Shown here one piece after another: positions 23,440 to 34,617 of a DNA stretch of 64,000 nucleotides. The notes below the pieces were generated by a model, which ran no database searches, was not told the DNA's origin, and saw nothing but the letters and a program-made list of their open reading frames with translations. Within the stretch, counting starts at the first letter, position 1, and each line of letters starts with the position of its first letter. The translations under genes and the position numbers were made by a program. The DNA is from Achatina immaculata (lineage: Eukaryota > Mollusca > Gastropoda > Stylommatophora > Achatinidae). The stretch spans positions 31,870,084-31,934,083 of the forward strand of contig CM019719.1 in the NCBI GenBank assembly GCA_009760885.1. Reading direction: 5' to 3'.

Positions 23440-23515
23440 CACTAATTCTAAGTGCCATGCCGGGTGGCGTAGGCGATCATTTCTCTCCACAATTCCCTGT
23501 CTTTAGATTTGATTA
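23440..23515 (-). mobile_element. Degraded LINE 3' tail (SRGRPR family)
   Basis: AGTGCCATGCCGGGTGGCGT..GCGATCATTTCTCTCC resembles the AGGTGCCGTGCCGGCTGGCA end of the copies at 14471 and 59208. Short and diverged. Confidence 0.4.
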
Positions 23516-23559
23516 TGAGATCTGACGGTGACTTTTTTCCTAGCCACACTGACACGTTA

Positions 23560-23795
23560 AACGTCATGATAATTTAGAGAAGACCGTATTGGAAGGATAC
23601 ATAATGGGAAAAAGAAAAAGAAAAAGAGGAAGACCGAAACGAAGATGGCTGCAAGACATCGTTGATGATCTGGAAATGGATGCAGCAGCAGCAGGCCATC
23701 TTGCTCACAACCGAGAGGCCTACAGGAGTGCTGTTTGGGAGGCAAAGTTCCGCAAGGGACATGCAAAGGAATGAATGAATGAATGAACACTGACA
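23560..23795 (+). mobile_element. LINE 3' end (KRGRPR-WLQDI family)
   Basis: Encodes EGYIMGKRKRKRGRPKRRWL, then QDIVDDLEMDAAAAGHLAHN and EAKFRKGHAK followed by stop. This is the ORF2 C-terminus of an endonuclease/RT-type LINE, and it ends in a (TGAA)n tail at 23771-23790. Sister copies: 24618, 32405, 35700, 48405, 53110, 57040, 61000, 61392. Confidence 0.9.
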
Positions 23796-23812
23796 GCCCG
23801 TCCAGTAACTTC

Positions 23813-23813
<1 letters not shown>

Positions 23814-23853
<40 letters not shown>
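23814..23853. repeat. (CT)n microsatellite
   Basis: About 19 CT units directly after the LINE tail. Confidence 0.95.
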
Positions 23854-23857
<4 letters not shown>

Positions 23858-24517
23858 TCCTCTGTCTCCTCTTCCTTCAATTTTTTCAGTTGCTACATTG
23901 CGTTCCAATTTTCCTCATCTCAGGAAATGTCCTATAAATCTCTCTTGTCTGCCTCTGATCTTTGCTATAATTTACTTTTTAACTCCAGCCTCTCTTAAGA
24001 TCTCTTCGCTGATTTTCTTTGTTGTTCCTGACAACCACTAGTGTGCCTATAAATATTTCTCATATGATTGTTTATCTTCTAATTTCAGAAACACACACAC
24101 AAACAAGACTTTTAACGGCCCATGTCGGGGCAGATTCTTATCACACACTGGCTCAGTGCGTGGCTGTGTAGAAGACATTCTGATAATGCAGTTTTAAGTC
24201 GAGTTTATTACGTCACAAAGCCCTGAAATCAAATCTCTTTCTTGTTTTTCCCTCTTGTGTACTCGCCAAAGTAAACACGGACTGTTTACAGACCGCGAAT
24301 GAAGGCGTCCACATCCAGCGCCACAGACAAAAAGTCGCTTTCACTTCCGTAAGAACATTGAATAAATACTCTACATTATACTCTCAACTTAAAAGTTGCA
24401 CATACGATTAGAACAATCATCTCTTTTATGTCCAAACACCTGAACGTATAACATTTATTAAAATTTGAAACGGTATAAGAACTTAGCGTAAGGAACGCCA
24501 TATTTAAATCGGAACTG

Positions 24518-24552
<35 letters not shown>

Positions 24553-24617
24553 TTGAACAAAACACAAATACTCAATTATTCAGCCCAGGCCCATATAAAT
24601 TACAAAACTTATATTAA
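23854..24617. other. No gene; (TAA)n at 24519-24552
   Basis: AT-rich sequence with one trinucleotide run of about 11 units. Confidence 0.5.
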
Positions 24618-24730
24618 TGATAATGGATGCATCAGCAGCAGGCCATCTTGCTCACAACCGAGAGGCCTACAGGAGTGCTGTTAGGGAGGCAAAGCTCCGC
24701 AAGGGACATGCAAATGAATGAATGAATATT
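24618..24730 (+). mobile_element. LINE 3' tail (WLQDI family), short copy
   Basis: ATAATGGATGCATCAGCAGC through GGGACATGCAAATGAATGAA, with the same (TGAA)n end as 23560-23795. The rest is truncated. Confidence 0.88.
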
Positions 24731-25199
24731 CATGATTCATAAGAGATACTTTGAAATTAAATTTAAATCTCCTTACCCCTTCCAACCCCCCCCCCCCCCC
24801 CCGAAAAAAACATATGTTAATTTTTCTCACATATATCATTAATTTGTAACTGTATGAATACATTTTTTAAAAAAAATTATATTTTATTTATACTGTTTGT
24901 AACTTAAGGTACATGAGACGGATGTTCGAATGTTCTTACATGGTTCTTAATCATATTATGTCTGGCCTGTGATCTGATCTTAACTTAATTCCCAACTCCC
25001 ATTCCTTCCTTCACATCAAAACATTACAATAAATGAAACAAACAAACAAACAAATACGCACACATTTTTATCAAAGATCATCAATTTATGATATGGACGA
25101 CAAAAACAACCTTTATCCATTTTCTTAACATTTTGTGATTCCTCTCATTAAAATATGAGTAGAAAAAAAAACAAAACAAAGAAATGATTGAAATCAAAG
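24731..25199. other. No gene; C-run
   Basis: C16 at about 24787-24802, otherwise AT-rich. Confidence 0.5.
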
Positions 25200-26420
25200 A
25201 AACATCTTGTCTGTAAAAAAATGGGTTTAGTGTAGTTAAACAAAACTGTCCCATACATAAATTGCAAACTATCGTCCTCAGTGATTATTTGTCTAATGGT
25301 AAAAGACAAAACTATTGGCAAGAAAATATAACAAATGCACTGCTTGACACCGCCTTCTCATCGAACCAATGACACTTTGTATCAATTGTTGAGGCATGTT
25401 ATTCCATTCTTCTTGCAACGCTTGGGCTAATTCTTGGCGGTATCCATGACGATTGTGTCGTCTTCGTAACCTGCGGTCAAGTTCATCCCAAATGTGCTCG
25501 ATAGATGACAAGTCCGGTGAAACTGCTGGCCATGGCAAGACAGTAATCTGATGCTGTTGAAAGTGATCCCTGATCACACGTGCGACATGTGGACGACCGT
25601 TATCCTGCTGCAGTATCACGCCTTGTCCATTAGCATCCAGAAAAGGTATTACCTGGCGTGTAATGATTTCGTCCCTATATCGTAAACCTGTAAGGTTGCA
25701 TTGAGGAAAACTAGGTCTGTTCGGCCAGCATAGGAAATTCCTCCCCAAACCATTACACTGCGTCCTCTCCTCCTATCCACCTCTAGCACACAGTTATTCG
25801 CAAAGCGTTCTCCTCTTGCCTATACACTAAAGCACGCCCATCATGGCCTTGTAGACAGAATCTGGACTCATCAGTGAATAGGGTAAATCTCCATTGATGA
25901 TAAGGCCATGCCACGTGGTGCCTGTCCCAGGTCAAGCAGGTCTGTCTGTGGCGAACTGTCAGTACTGGTCTAACTGCAGGTCTATGAGGTAAGAGATTTA
26001 CCTCTCTGAGTCTGTTCCGCACTGTCCTGCCCGACACACGTCTTAAACCTGGAATGTTGCTGGCAGTCCATGTTGCCTGGAGAAACTACGAAAGTGCATG
26101 AGGTGGATGTAGCGGTCTTGTGCAAGGGCGGTAACTCGAGGTCTACCGCTTCTACGGCGGTCAGCAGCGGAACCATTTTGGTTAAAAGGACGTTGAAGTC
26201 GTGATACTGTGTTTCTGTGAACATTAAAATGTTGAGATACTGCTGCTACGATTGATCCAGCAATTAACATCCCAACAGTTATTTCTCGCTGATGCTCGTT
26301 CAATCTTGGCATGACGAAAAAACGATGTTTATGTTGGAATTACACTACTCCTTTCTTCAACGATTACGTGAAGAGATCTCTGAGAACAGAATTACACACT
26401 GACCCTCATTTTATCCGTGG
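25200..26420 (-). pseudogene. Tc1-like transposase pseudogene
   Basis: Cut-and-paste transposase of the Tc1 group, minus strand, split over at least three frames. The start (26312) gives MPRLNEHQREITVGMLIAGS and an N-terminal HTH ending GRPRVTALAQDRYI. A frameshift near 26085 leads to SGRTVRNRLREVNLLPHRPA and the first catalytic Asp in FTDESRFCL. Another near 25785 leads to RGRSVMVWGGIS. A third near 25720 leads to LTGLRYRDEII, the second Asp in QQDNGRPHVAR and the Glu in SPDLSSIEHIWDELDRR. All three catalytic residues survive, but the frame is broken. It ends at 25293. Terminal inverted repeats were not found by eye, so the outer limits are approximate. Confidence 0.93.
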
Positions 26421-27624
26421 TCAGTAACCAATCATGGATCACTGGACGTGATTTCACTGGAGCTATGGTTATCTCACCACGAATAGTGCGATCAACTTCG
26501 TGCAAAACGGAGAAGTGGACAACACTCAGACAAAACTTCGTACCAAATTTGATTTAATTTCACTGATGGCAACGTGATTGGTGAGCTTGATACCACTGCA
26601 CTGTTAATTTTTTCCCGCGAGCTAAATTTACAAATTTTGCCCACCGACTTGAATTCTACATCTTTTCTTTTATACGAGGTCAGCTGCTTGTCCGCCTGAT
26701 GTTGCGCAACCATCGACCAGACTTGCGTTGATCAAGTGTTGTTGTTTTGACATAAAAACTTGCGGTCAATGACCTATTCCTGTCCTATATAACAATCTGC
26801 AAAGAAGTAGCGCAGCTTAGGTGCCCCCTTTAACTCGGCGCCCGAAACAATTACGCATAGAGCCACCGACAGTGCAACTCGTGCATTGTGCAAGGGCAGC
26901 AAGTTTGGTGGGCGAAAAAAATGGAGAAAACGGAATGAACCGGAAACAAAAAAACTAAACTAATATGAAAATAAATTAAAAAACACATATTCGTCTATTA
27001 ATTATTGACCACGCTTACTTGTGGATCGGCCCAAATATGTCTTGGGAAAAGGATTCAAGATGGATTGATATCTCTCTCTTCTGGGCGAATTTTATGGTGT
27101 TCTGACAGAACTTGCTGATGATGAGTCAGCAGACAAAATGGGAAGATATAAAACTGAAACACTTGCTCATAAAGGCAGAGATTTAAAATTTTTATGTTGT
27201 CTTTTTAAAAAGCACTAAGTTGTTAGGATGAAATTAATGTTGCTAGTAAACTCATTTATGCTCAACAATGGCTGAAACTCGACTAGAAAGAGGTGCCATG
27301 ATTTCACTTGAGCATGAGATCGATTTTAAAAAATAGACTATACTAATCTCTTTCTCAGTTTGTGAATATGAAACCAAGGAAATGTTTCTTATGAACGCTG
27401 GATACTAACTTGAGGCAACAGAAGTAAAAATAATGTTAAGACGTGTGTTAGAGGCTGAAATGAAAGAATCATTATGGTTTTAAACTTCTTCGTTCTACAA
27501 GTGATGAGCATTACAATGACGTAAGTACGTCATTTCTTTTAATAAAAGTAGACAGAGGTGTATGGTACAGTTTTATAAAGCTATAGAGGGAGTGAAGAAA
27601 GTGAGAAATACAATACAACAGCAT
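26421..27624. other. No gene recognised
   Basis: A plus-strand frame at about 27090-27215 (LGEFYGVLTELADDESADKM) is open for 44 codons and looks protein-like but starts without ATG and is unassigned. Confidence 0.4.
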
Positions 27625-27690
27625 GTGCCCTAAAGACGAGGCTGGGAGACCACAGAGGAAAACAAATTGAACCAATCGGATGTTAGCGGC
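27625..27690 (-). repeat. Inverted second copy of the 18255 block
   Basis: GCCCTAAAGACGAGGCTGGG then AGACCACAGAGGAAAACAAA is the reverse complement of 18255-18296 with few mismatches. Confidence 0.75.
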
Positions 27691-27924
27691 GGTGAAAGGG
27701 AGAGAACGATACGGGTTGCGGGGGGCGCAGGAAAGAGATCAGGGGGCAATAAACACCTCTAGGCCGCTAGAGAAGAAGGTGGTTTAGGGGGGTGGGGAGG
27801 TAAGAAGGGAAGCTGGGAAATAACGTGAAACTGGTGAATGAAGAATTGCAGCGAAATGCGCGAGGTAAGATAAGAAAGTAGAGGATAAATAGCAGAAAAA
27901 CAGGTGTAAATCTAAAGAAGTTTA

Positions 27925-28215
27925 AGGTAACGGTAAAGGTAAAAGGTAAAATTCCCGTTTCCATGCCATTAAGGCATATTGGGGAATACGGTGTTAGGCT
28001 CGAATTTTCCATGACCTTCAGCACATGAAAGTGATGTGGCCAGTATCACGCCTGGCCCCTTTACCTTCCCAGATTTCCCTGGTACCCTTTTTCAGAGCCT
28101 GGGTGAACCCCGGGGCCGCATTGATCAGAAAAAAAAATCCCGCTCAGCTGGCGATTCGAACCTTTGACCATATTCGGTTGATAGACGAGTGCTCTAACAC
28201 TACACTACGCTATGG
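27925..28215 (-). mobile_element. tRNA-derived SINE, minus strand
   Basis: From 28215 downwards the minus strand shows a tRNA-like head (TAGTGTTAGAGCACTCG in the A-box place, then GGTTCGAATCGCC as B box). The body shares GGCCAGGCGTGATACTGGCC and TAACACCGTATTCCC with the other SINEs. It ends in a TTTACC-repeat tail (27930-27955 on the plus strand). Confidence 0.85.
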
Positions 28216-28920
28216 GGATCCATAAAGAAGTTTAAAGGAAGCTGAATATATTGTTAATACCAGCTGGGTGGAGACAGCCGGCCTGGAAAATAAGGCGCTG
28301 TTCTAGAGCCTTCCGTGATAGTACGCCAGAAGAACAGGAGAGGATTGCACTAACAGAGATGTCCCGTTTTCCCCTGTGGTTTCTCTGACCATTTCTTTCA
28401 GTTCTTTCTCATTCTGTAATAAATTTATAGTTTATCTTCTGATTTTTTTAACCATTAAATTATAAATATATATTAATGCTGTGTAAAATAACTGGTCGGA
28501 CATGACGAAGCTTATTTAACATAATCAGTTTTAAAATAAAAGTGTTAATTTGAGAATTGGGCGGTGCATGGGTGAGGGTGGGGCAGGGTATGCTGCTACA
28601 CGAAGAGGCAAAATTCCTTGGGCCGGCCCAGGTTATCCACCTTCGCCGCCTTCTCGTATGTCACTGTTCATGCTGCCAAGACTTTGGACAGTCCTTGCGA
28701 TAGAAGGAGCATCCCATGAGTGTCTAATATCTCAGTTTTTGTCCAGTTCCTTCGCTCATTTTGTTCTCCACATCGTATCTGCTTGGGGCGTGGCGTTTGT
28801 AAATCCGACGTAGTTAAACTTTCCGCCAAAATTCGTTTCCTCTCAGAACTGTGTTGGTCGTTGTCAAAGTTCAAAGTTCAGGACTCCGGCTTCACTGCAT
28901 CCGGGACAAGCCCATATGTC
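28216..28920. other. No gene recognised
   Basis: GC richer at 28550-28660. It may include the upstream part of the LINE fragment that follows, but no conserved motif is visible. Confidence 0.4.
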
Positions 28921-28924
28921 GTAT

Positions 28925-29235
28925 AATTCTGGAAAGTCCAATAGCCGTGGAGGAGGTATGAAAGACAATTAAGAATGCCAAAAAATGGCGCACCCGGTCC
29001 TGATGGCTTCCGGTATGGACATCTCAAAGTGGTCGTTGTCAAGGCTAGGCCGAATGAGAGAAGGTTCCAGCAAGTGCATTGCTTCGGGGGGCCGATTGGG
29101 CTTTGAAGGGCACGTAGTGGATGAAAACAGAATGGCTAATCAATGTGCTTGGGGGAGGGGGGTATAGTTTTGAACTGACGTCCAAAACTCCTCTCAATGG
29201 GCCTGTCCTGGGCCATGGAGAACGCAGCTGGACCC
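28925..29235 (+). pseudogene. LINE reverse transcriptase N-terminal fragment
   Basis: Reading over a one-base frameshift in an A-run at 28980 gives ESPIAVEEV, KTIKNAK and GAPGPDGFRYGHLK. The A.GPDG signature is typical of the start of the RT domain in non-LTR elements, and this wording resembles R2/NeSL-like types. The frame decays after 29100. Confidence 0.6.
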
Positions 29236-29666
29236 GGGGCTAAGTTTTACTATCGGGCCCCCTATCTAAGCACAGAAAAGTCTGTAGATGTAACGTTATA
29301 GCGTTTTCCTGAATTTTTGTCTCTGATAAGAAAAGTATGGAAAAATAGAACTGTCGTGCTTCCTCTATAATCTGGGGTCCAATAGGTATAACCCCTGCTC
29401 TCTCTCTCTCTCTCTTTCTCTCTCTCCCCCCCCCCCCCTTTTCGGGCCTGGCGGGTGTGCTTGTGACTTGTCTAAATTATATATGCAGCTTGTTGTATGT
29501 TACATTATTATAACACTCTCCGTATGCTATTACATTTTTAAACGGCGGCATTTTTATGGTTCTGTTTTTACAATTTATGTGTCTTGAATGTAATTCCTTT
29601 GCGGTAATTGCAGGACAGATCACAGGATGCTACTGTAAGAGCATAGTCATCAGATATTTGTAGTAC
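29236..29666. other. No gene; CT and C run at 29395-29440
   Basis: About 14 CT units followed by C14. The remainder is AT-rich. Confidence 0.6.
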
Positions 29667-30435
29667 TGAAATGAGACCAAACGTAGTAGTGCACACAGCC
29701 AACAGACAATGCGTAATGAAACCAAACGTAGTACTGCACACAGCTAACAGACAATGCGTAATGAAACCAAACGTAGTACTGCACACAGCTAACAGACAAT
29801 GCGTAATGAAACCAAACGTAGTACTGCACACAGCTAACAGACAATGCGTAATGAGACCAAACGTAGTACTTAACACAGCCAACAGACAATGCGTAATGAG
29901 ACCAAACGTAGTACTAAACACAGCCAACAGACAATGCGTAATGAGACCAAACGTAGTACTGCACACAGCCAACAGACAATGCGTAATGAGACCAAACGTA
30001 GTACTGCACACAGCCAACAGACAATGCGTAATGAAACCAAACGTAGTACTGCACACAGCCAACAGACAATGCGTAATGAAACCAAACGTAGTACTGCACA
30101 CAGCCAACAGACAATGCGTAATGAAACCAAACGTAGTACTGCACACAGCCAACAGACAATGCGTAATGAAACCAAACGTAGTACTGCACACAGCCAACAG
30201 ACAATGCGTAATGAAACCAAACGTAGTAGTGCACACAGCCAACAGACAATGCGTAATGAAACCAAACGTAGTACTGCACACAGCCAACAGACAATGCATA
30301 ATGAGACCAAACGTAGTACTGCACACAGCCAACAGACAATGCATAATGAGACCAAACGTAGTACTGCACACAGCTAACAGACAATGCATAATGAAACCAA
30401 ACGTAGTACTGCACACAGCCAACAGACAATGCTTA
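29667..30435. repeat. 45-bp minisatellite, 17 copies
   Basis: Unit AATGAGACCAAACGTAGTAC then TGCACACAGCCAACAGACAA then TGCGT, nearly uniform. The unit is divisible by 3 and stop-free in most phases, so long ORFs appear in both orientations (up to 308 codons). These are by-products and not separate genes. The last three units carry CATAATG in place of CGTAATG. Confidence 0.98.
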
Positions 30436-30499
30436 ATAATCGTCGAACTTTTAAGCCTCAATACGAAGCCAAGGGGGAACAACCCAGGAGTCACGTGTT

Positions 30500-30650
30500 C
30501 TCCAGAGTGTTAACTATTATGGCTTTGTTGGACATAACATCCCTTGATGAGGTTGAAAAGGTCGCCGAAAACAAGAAATCTTGGGAAACTACGATGAGAG
30601 CCATATGTGACGTTTAATGGCACGGGAAGGATGTAAGATGTATGGTCAGC
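30500..30650 (+). mobile_element. LINE 3' tail (SLDEVE family)
   Basis: Encodes DITSLDEVEKVAENKKSWET then TMRAICDV and stop, followed by the family 3' end (TTTAATGGCACGGGAAGGAT). It abuts the 45-bp array. Confidence 0.88.
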
Positions 30651-31870
30651 ATTCGAGAAATAGTAGACAAAGCACGTTAGACGTGACAGACAGAAAAATG
30701 ACAAGAAAATTACCTGGGTCCCGGACCACAGACCCTAGCAGGACAAGCAACCGCTTAGCCACGAGACAACAACACAGTGCCGACTTGGCCATCTCAGACA
30801 TCCAACACAAGTGCAGAACTGTGCTCCGGTCGTCATTTAGTATGGGTGAGTGTATGTGTGCTAATTCAATGTGTAAGTAATGACAACTCAACATGTAACA
30901 TCCAAACAAACGAGCACTTCAAGCTGACTTTGCTTGCGACTCAGTAACGACCTCTGCATTGAAGAACAGATCCAAGCATAAGTCCAACTCCAAGATTTCA
31001 CATACATACTAAAGTTTACTCATTTTCTCAGTGCTTATGTGGTCAACAAAAGGCCTCACGTAATTCCAAACATCAGTCCTCTAACTTCCACACAGCTTTT
31101 ATCTACTCAAAAGAAGCCAAAAGAAAGACATTAAGAAAAAAAAACTCTCATGACCAACTTCAATAAGAATACAATCACATGACTTACATTGCTGCACAAA
31201 TATGGTGGTCGATAAATAATTTCTTGCAGCAGCCATTAAGCTGACTGATATCATATCATAACACGGCCCCACTAAAATCAGAGAGGTGTTCCCCCCCCCC
31301 TTTTTTCCACCCCTCCCCCCCACTCACTTCCTTTCCACAGAACCTCGTGGCTCCCTTTTGTTGCTTAGCTGGCGAGATTTGGCGCCAAAGTTGATTGACA
31401 AGCGAAAATAATAGCTAAAGGAAAGTAAACAGAAACTTGGAAATCTGCGCGAGGCACACACACACACACACACAAAAACTAGTATAACGAAAAATAAACT
31501 GTTGTACTTACTTTGATTTTTCTAAAGGGCCATGTGGAACGGTAAACAGAGTTGATGACCCAGGGCTTTAAAAAAAAACATGGAGCCTCTTGAAAAAAGT
31601 GAAGTACAAAAAAGTTCAATGCATACACAAGAAGTGTAGAATTTCTGTACTGAACAATTAAAATTGCTCATCTCCTCTCATGCATTTGAAGTCCTGGACC
31701 ATTTTAAATGCCTAATTAGTTCACAAATTATTGCCTGTACATTTTGGCTCGGAAAGTATTTTGAACTTAGAAACGCGAGAACAATTTTATCACCTGGCAT
31801 TACCGGTCAGACTAAATGTGACTCCTTCAAAGAAGATGGCGAGATTCCAGGTCTTTGTTTTTGTGTACAG
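30651..31870. other. No gene; simple repeats
   Basis: (CA)n at about 31454-31474 and C-runs near 31291 and 31313. No exon supported. Confidence 0.5.
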
Positions 31871-31910
31871 GGTGCGGTTACATCTTTCGTGTCAAGAAAA
31901 AGAGTTTGAG
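31871..31910 (+). other. Possible 5' untranslated exon of the downstream gene
   Basis: Forty bases bounded by a good acceptor (pyrimidine tract then GTGTACAG) and a strong donor (GAG then GTAAGA). It lies 1.3 kb upstream of the acceptor at 33184. Splice-site quality only; no transcript evidence. Confidence 0.25.
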
Positions 31911-32404
31911 GTAAGACGTTTTTCTGTACGAGCTTTTTGAAGAGACATGTCAACAACCACTTCAAGATTTGTAAGGGTTTACTTGCGTAATGGGTGCCGA
32001 TACGGGTTCATTGAAGAAATGCTATACGAGACACATTCGAAATGAATGGGATTGTGGCATGAATGATAGGGTTAGTTTGTTACATCGTTAATAAGATTTA
32101 GAATTGAAAGTGTGGACTTGCAGTCATTATAAACCACAAACTGACTCGTTAAGAGCAAATATAATCAGACACGATGGTTCATATTTCAATAAAGTATGTA
32201 TTTTAATCTTTTTTCGAATTAGTTCTTGTTCATTTTGTCATACGATTTTTCACATGGTCTGTCACAAGTTTGCTTCCATTGAGCTTATGATAGTTTCGCC
32301 ATGTGCTTTCATCTTTGTTGATAATGTTTAAAGAAAGGTACTCCTGAAGACCTTTTGCTTGAAAGTTAAATCAAATGAAACCTAGAATTGATTTCTCGGT
32401 AGTA
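31911..32404. other. No gene seen
   Basis: AT-rich, no supported feature. Confidence 0.5.
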
Positions 32405-32615
32405 CCTTCCTAAATATTTTGGACACGTTAAACATCGTGGTAATTTAGAGAAGACAGTCTTGGAAAGCACTTATTGGGGAAAAGACAGAGAGGCGAAGAT
32501 GGCTGCAAGACATCGTTGATAATCTGCAAATGGATGCAGTAGCAGGGCATCTTACAACCAAGAGGCCTGAAGTTCTGCAAGGGACATGCAAATGACTGAC
32601 TGACAAATGACTGAC
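32405..32615 (+). mobile_element. LINE 3' end (WLQDI family), degraded
   Basis: GGACACGTTAAACATCGTGG, GAAGATGGCTGCAAGACATC and GGGACATGCAAATGACTGAC match the family seen at 35700. Internal deletions are present. It ends in a (TGAC)n tail. Confidence 0.85.
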
Positions 32616-33184
32616 CTTCCTACCATGGACAGTGGCACAGTAACTTTGGAATATGGCAAAACATGGCCGAAGAGCACCTAAAAAAAATTCGTACCAGATA
32701 ATGTCGTGGTGACAGTGTGACAGAGAGCTAAGAATTCTTAGCAGTTGGTGTCACAGTGATGACTTGGCACCCCTTTGTGGTTGCTCAGTTTTGGAATATC
32801 TAACTATGAAGTAAGCGGTGTTAAAATATAAGAAGTTTTCAATTTCAAATATTAGCAATTTTGAATATAAGAAGTTTTGAATTGTATGGTTTTGTGGAAC
32901 AGATAAATATAGACATTGATTTAAAAGAAGCTGGTTAAAAAAAATCGTAGGCATTAAAACATAAGCTAAGAAAAAATTTATAAAAAGTTTTCATTTGTTC
33001 TTTTCAGACCCAAAAATCATTGCATATGCCTGCTTGTTTTTATAATTGTTATATTTTTGTGAACAATATTACTATCAGTCTTTCTATTTGTAGACTGGAA
33101 TGTATATGTTTTTTTACTTTGTTACCTTAAAGTATAAAGACGAAGAAACATGAAAATAGAAACATGTATTCCTCTCATTTCCAG

Positions 33185-34617
33185 ATACATCACAGGCAAT
33201 AGGAGAAAAAAAAAAATGGGGTCTTGCTACTCAAGAAAGACAGCTGGAGCTGGGCTATCATCTGGAGACAAGGCACATAAACAAAAACACATCAGATCAA
33301 AATCAAACAATAAACAGGGCACAAAAGAGTTGCCACCAGAGAAGGTACCACTTACAGAGGGCATTGAGGATATTCAAGATAAGCAACCGGTGAATGCTTT
33401 GACCTCAAACACATCACATTCATCTGGCACAGAGCTGGTGCTGGAATATTTAAATCTGAAGCCAGCTGATCATTGTGTTGCCCCTTCTGATAGTGGGATA
33501 GAGAGCATTCAGACTTTGAGTGAGGATGCTCAGGACACTGTGCTGGCCACGTCAGAAAGAGATGAGCTTGTGAAGAGATTAGAGCATCTTGACTTTGACT
33601 GCTGCCAGAAGTGTGGTTGCTTGAAGCTAAATAGTGGCTCTCTCCTGCCTGTGTTGAAAGACAGTGGTGGTATTCATGACTCAGGTCTTGCAAAAAAGTT
33701 TCTTTCTAAACCACATGGTAGTAACTATTATATAGAAGGCAAAGGGAACTCCTCATATACTGATAGTACAAAGTGTGCTAGTGGTAGAGCATTAGCTACC
33801 ACAAACAAGGAAGTTTCAGCTTTGAATAGCAGCAGCAATGCAGAAGATAGCTCACATGTTGATACTATTTCAGAGACGCAGTCTGACTTGGAAAAATCAA
33901 ATTCCATCAACAAGGATGCATATAATGTCTCTAGCTCATCAAAAAGTTCATCTGTGATATGGTCAAAATATATGAACAAAGATATCATTTATAATTTATT
34001 AGTAGAGGGACAGTGTAATGCCAAAGCCAGTTTGCCTCATCGTGATGGTGTAGACAGATGCCAGAATGGCTCACCATCTAAGAAGCTCAGCAAGCAGCAA
34101 AACTTGCTCACAAGCATTTTAAATCACACAGATTCCATCTGTAAATGTGACCTTCATTCCAGTGAATATGATCTAGCAAGAGACCATGAAATAAATGATG
34201 CAGTCTTGAAGCAGGGCCAATTTGGAGAATTCAGCTCTAAGGCACCGAAGCATACCAGTGAGCAGTTGAAAAGAAAAGATGAATCTCTGAAGTACAGTAA
34301 CAGTGGAGTGGAAACTTCTTCACATCAGACCGAGGTGTCCATCTTTCACAGTTGCACAGCCCAGGATAAATCATCTACCAGCATTAGCTCCTCTGAGCAC
34401 AAACATTTCCATTCATCCAAAATTGCATCAGTTTCTGCTCGAGGTGAGACCAAAAGTGAAGCGTTCATTAAACCAGCAAGTTCATCAACCACAGAACCCA
34501 TTCCGGCATCAGAGGAGACCTGTGCTAACCATCATGATTCAAGCGTAGTGGATTCATCTTCAGGGGCATACATCCAAAAAACCACTTTAGAGCTGCTGTC
34601 ATTAAGTGGACATAGAG
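33185..34617 (+). CDS. Exon 1 (first coding) of the myristoyl-type gene
   Basis: The acceptor TCTCATTTCCAG ends at 33184. The donor AGAG/GTAACG is at 34618. CDS begins at 33216 and ends with one base of a split codon. Failure to splice gives a stop 10 codons later. Confidence 0.78.

Noticed and set aside
29568..30513. 308-, 280-, 171-, 162- and 161-codon ORFs on both strands
   Set aside because: All are readings of one stop-free 45-bp tandem repeat. No start context, domain or splice structure supports a gene.
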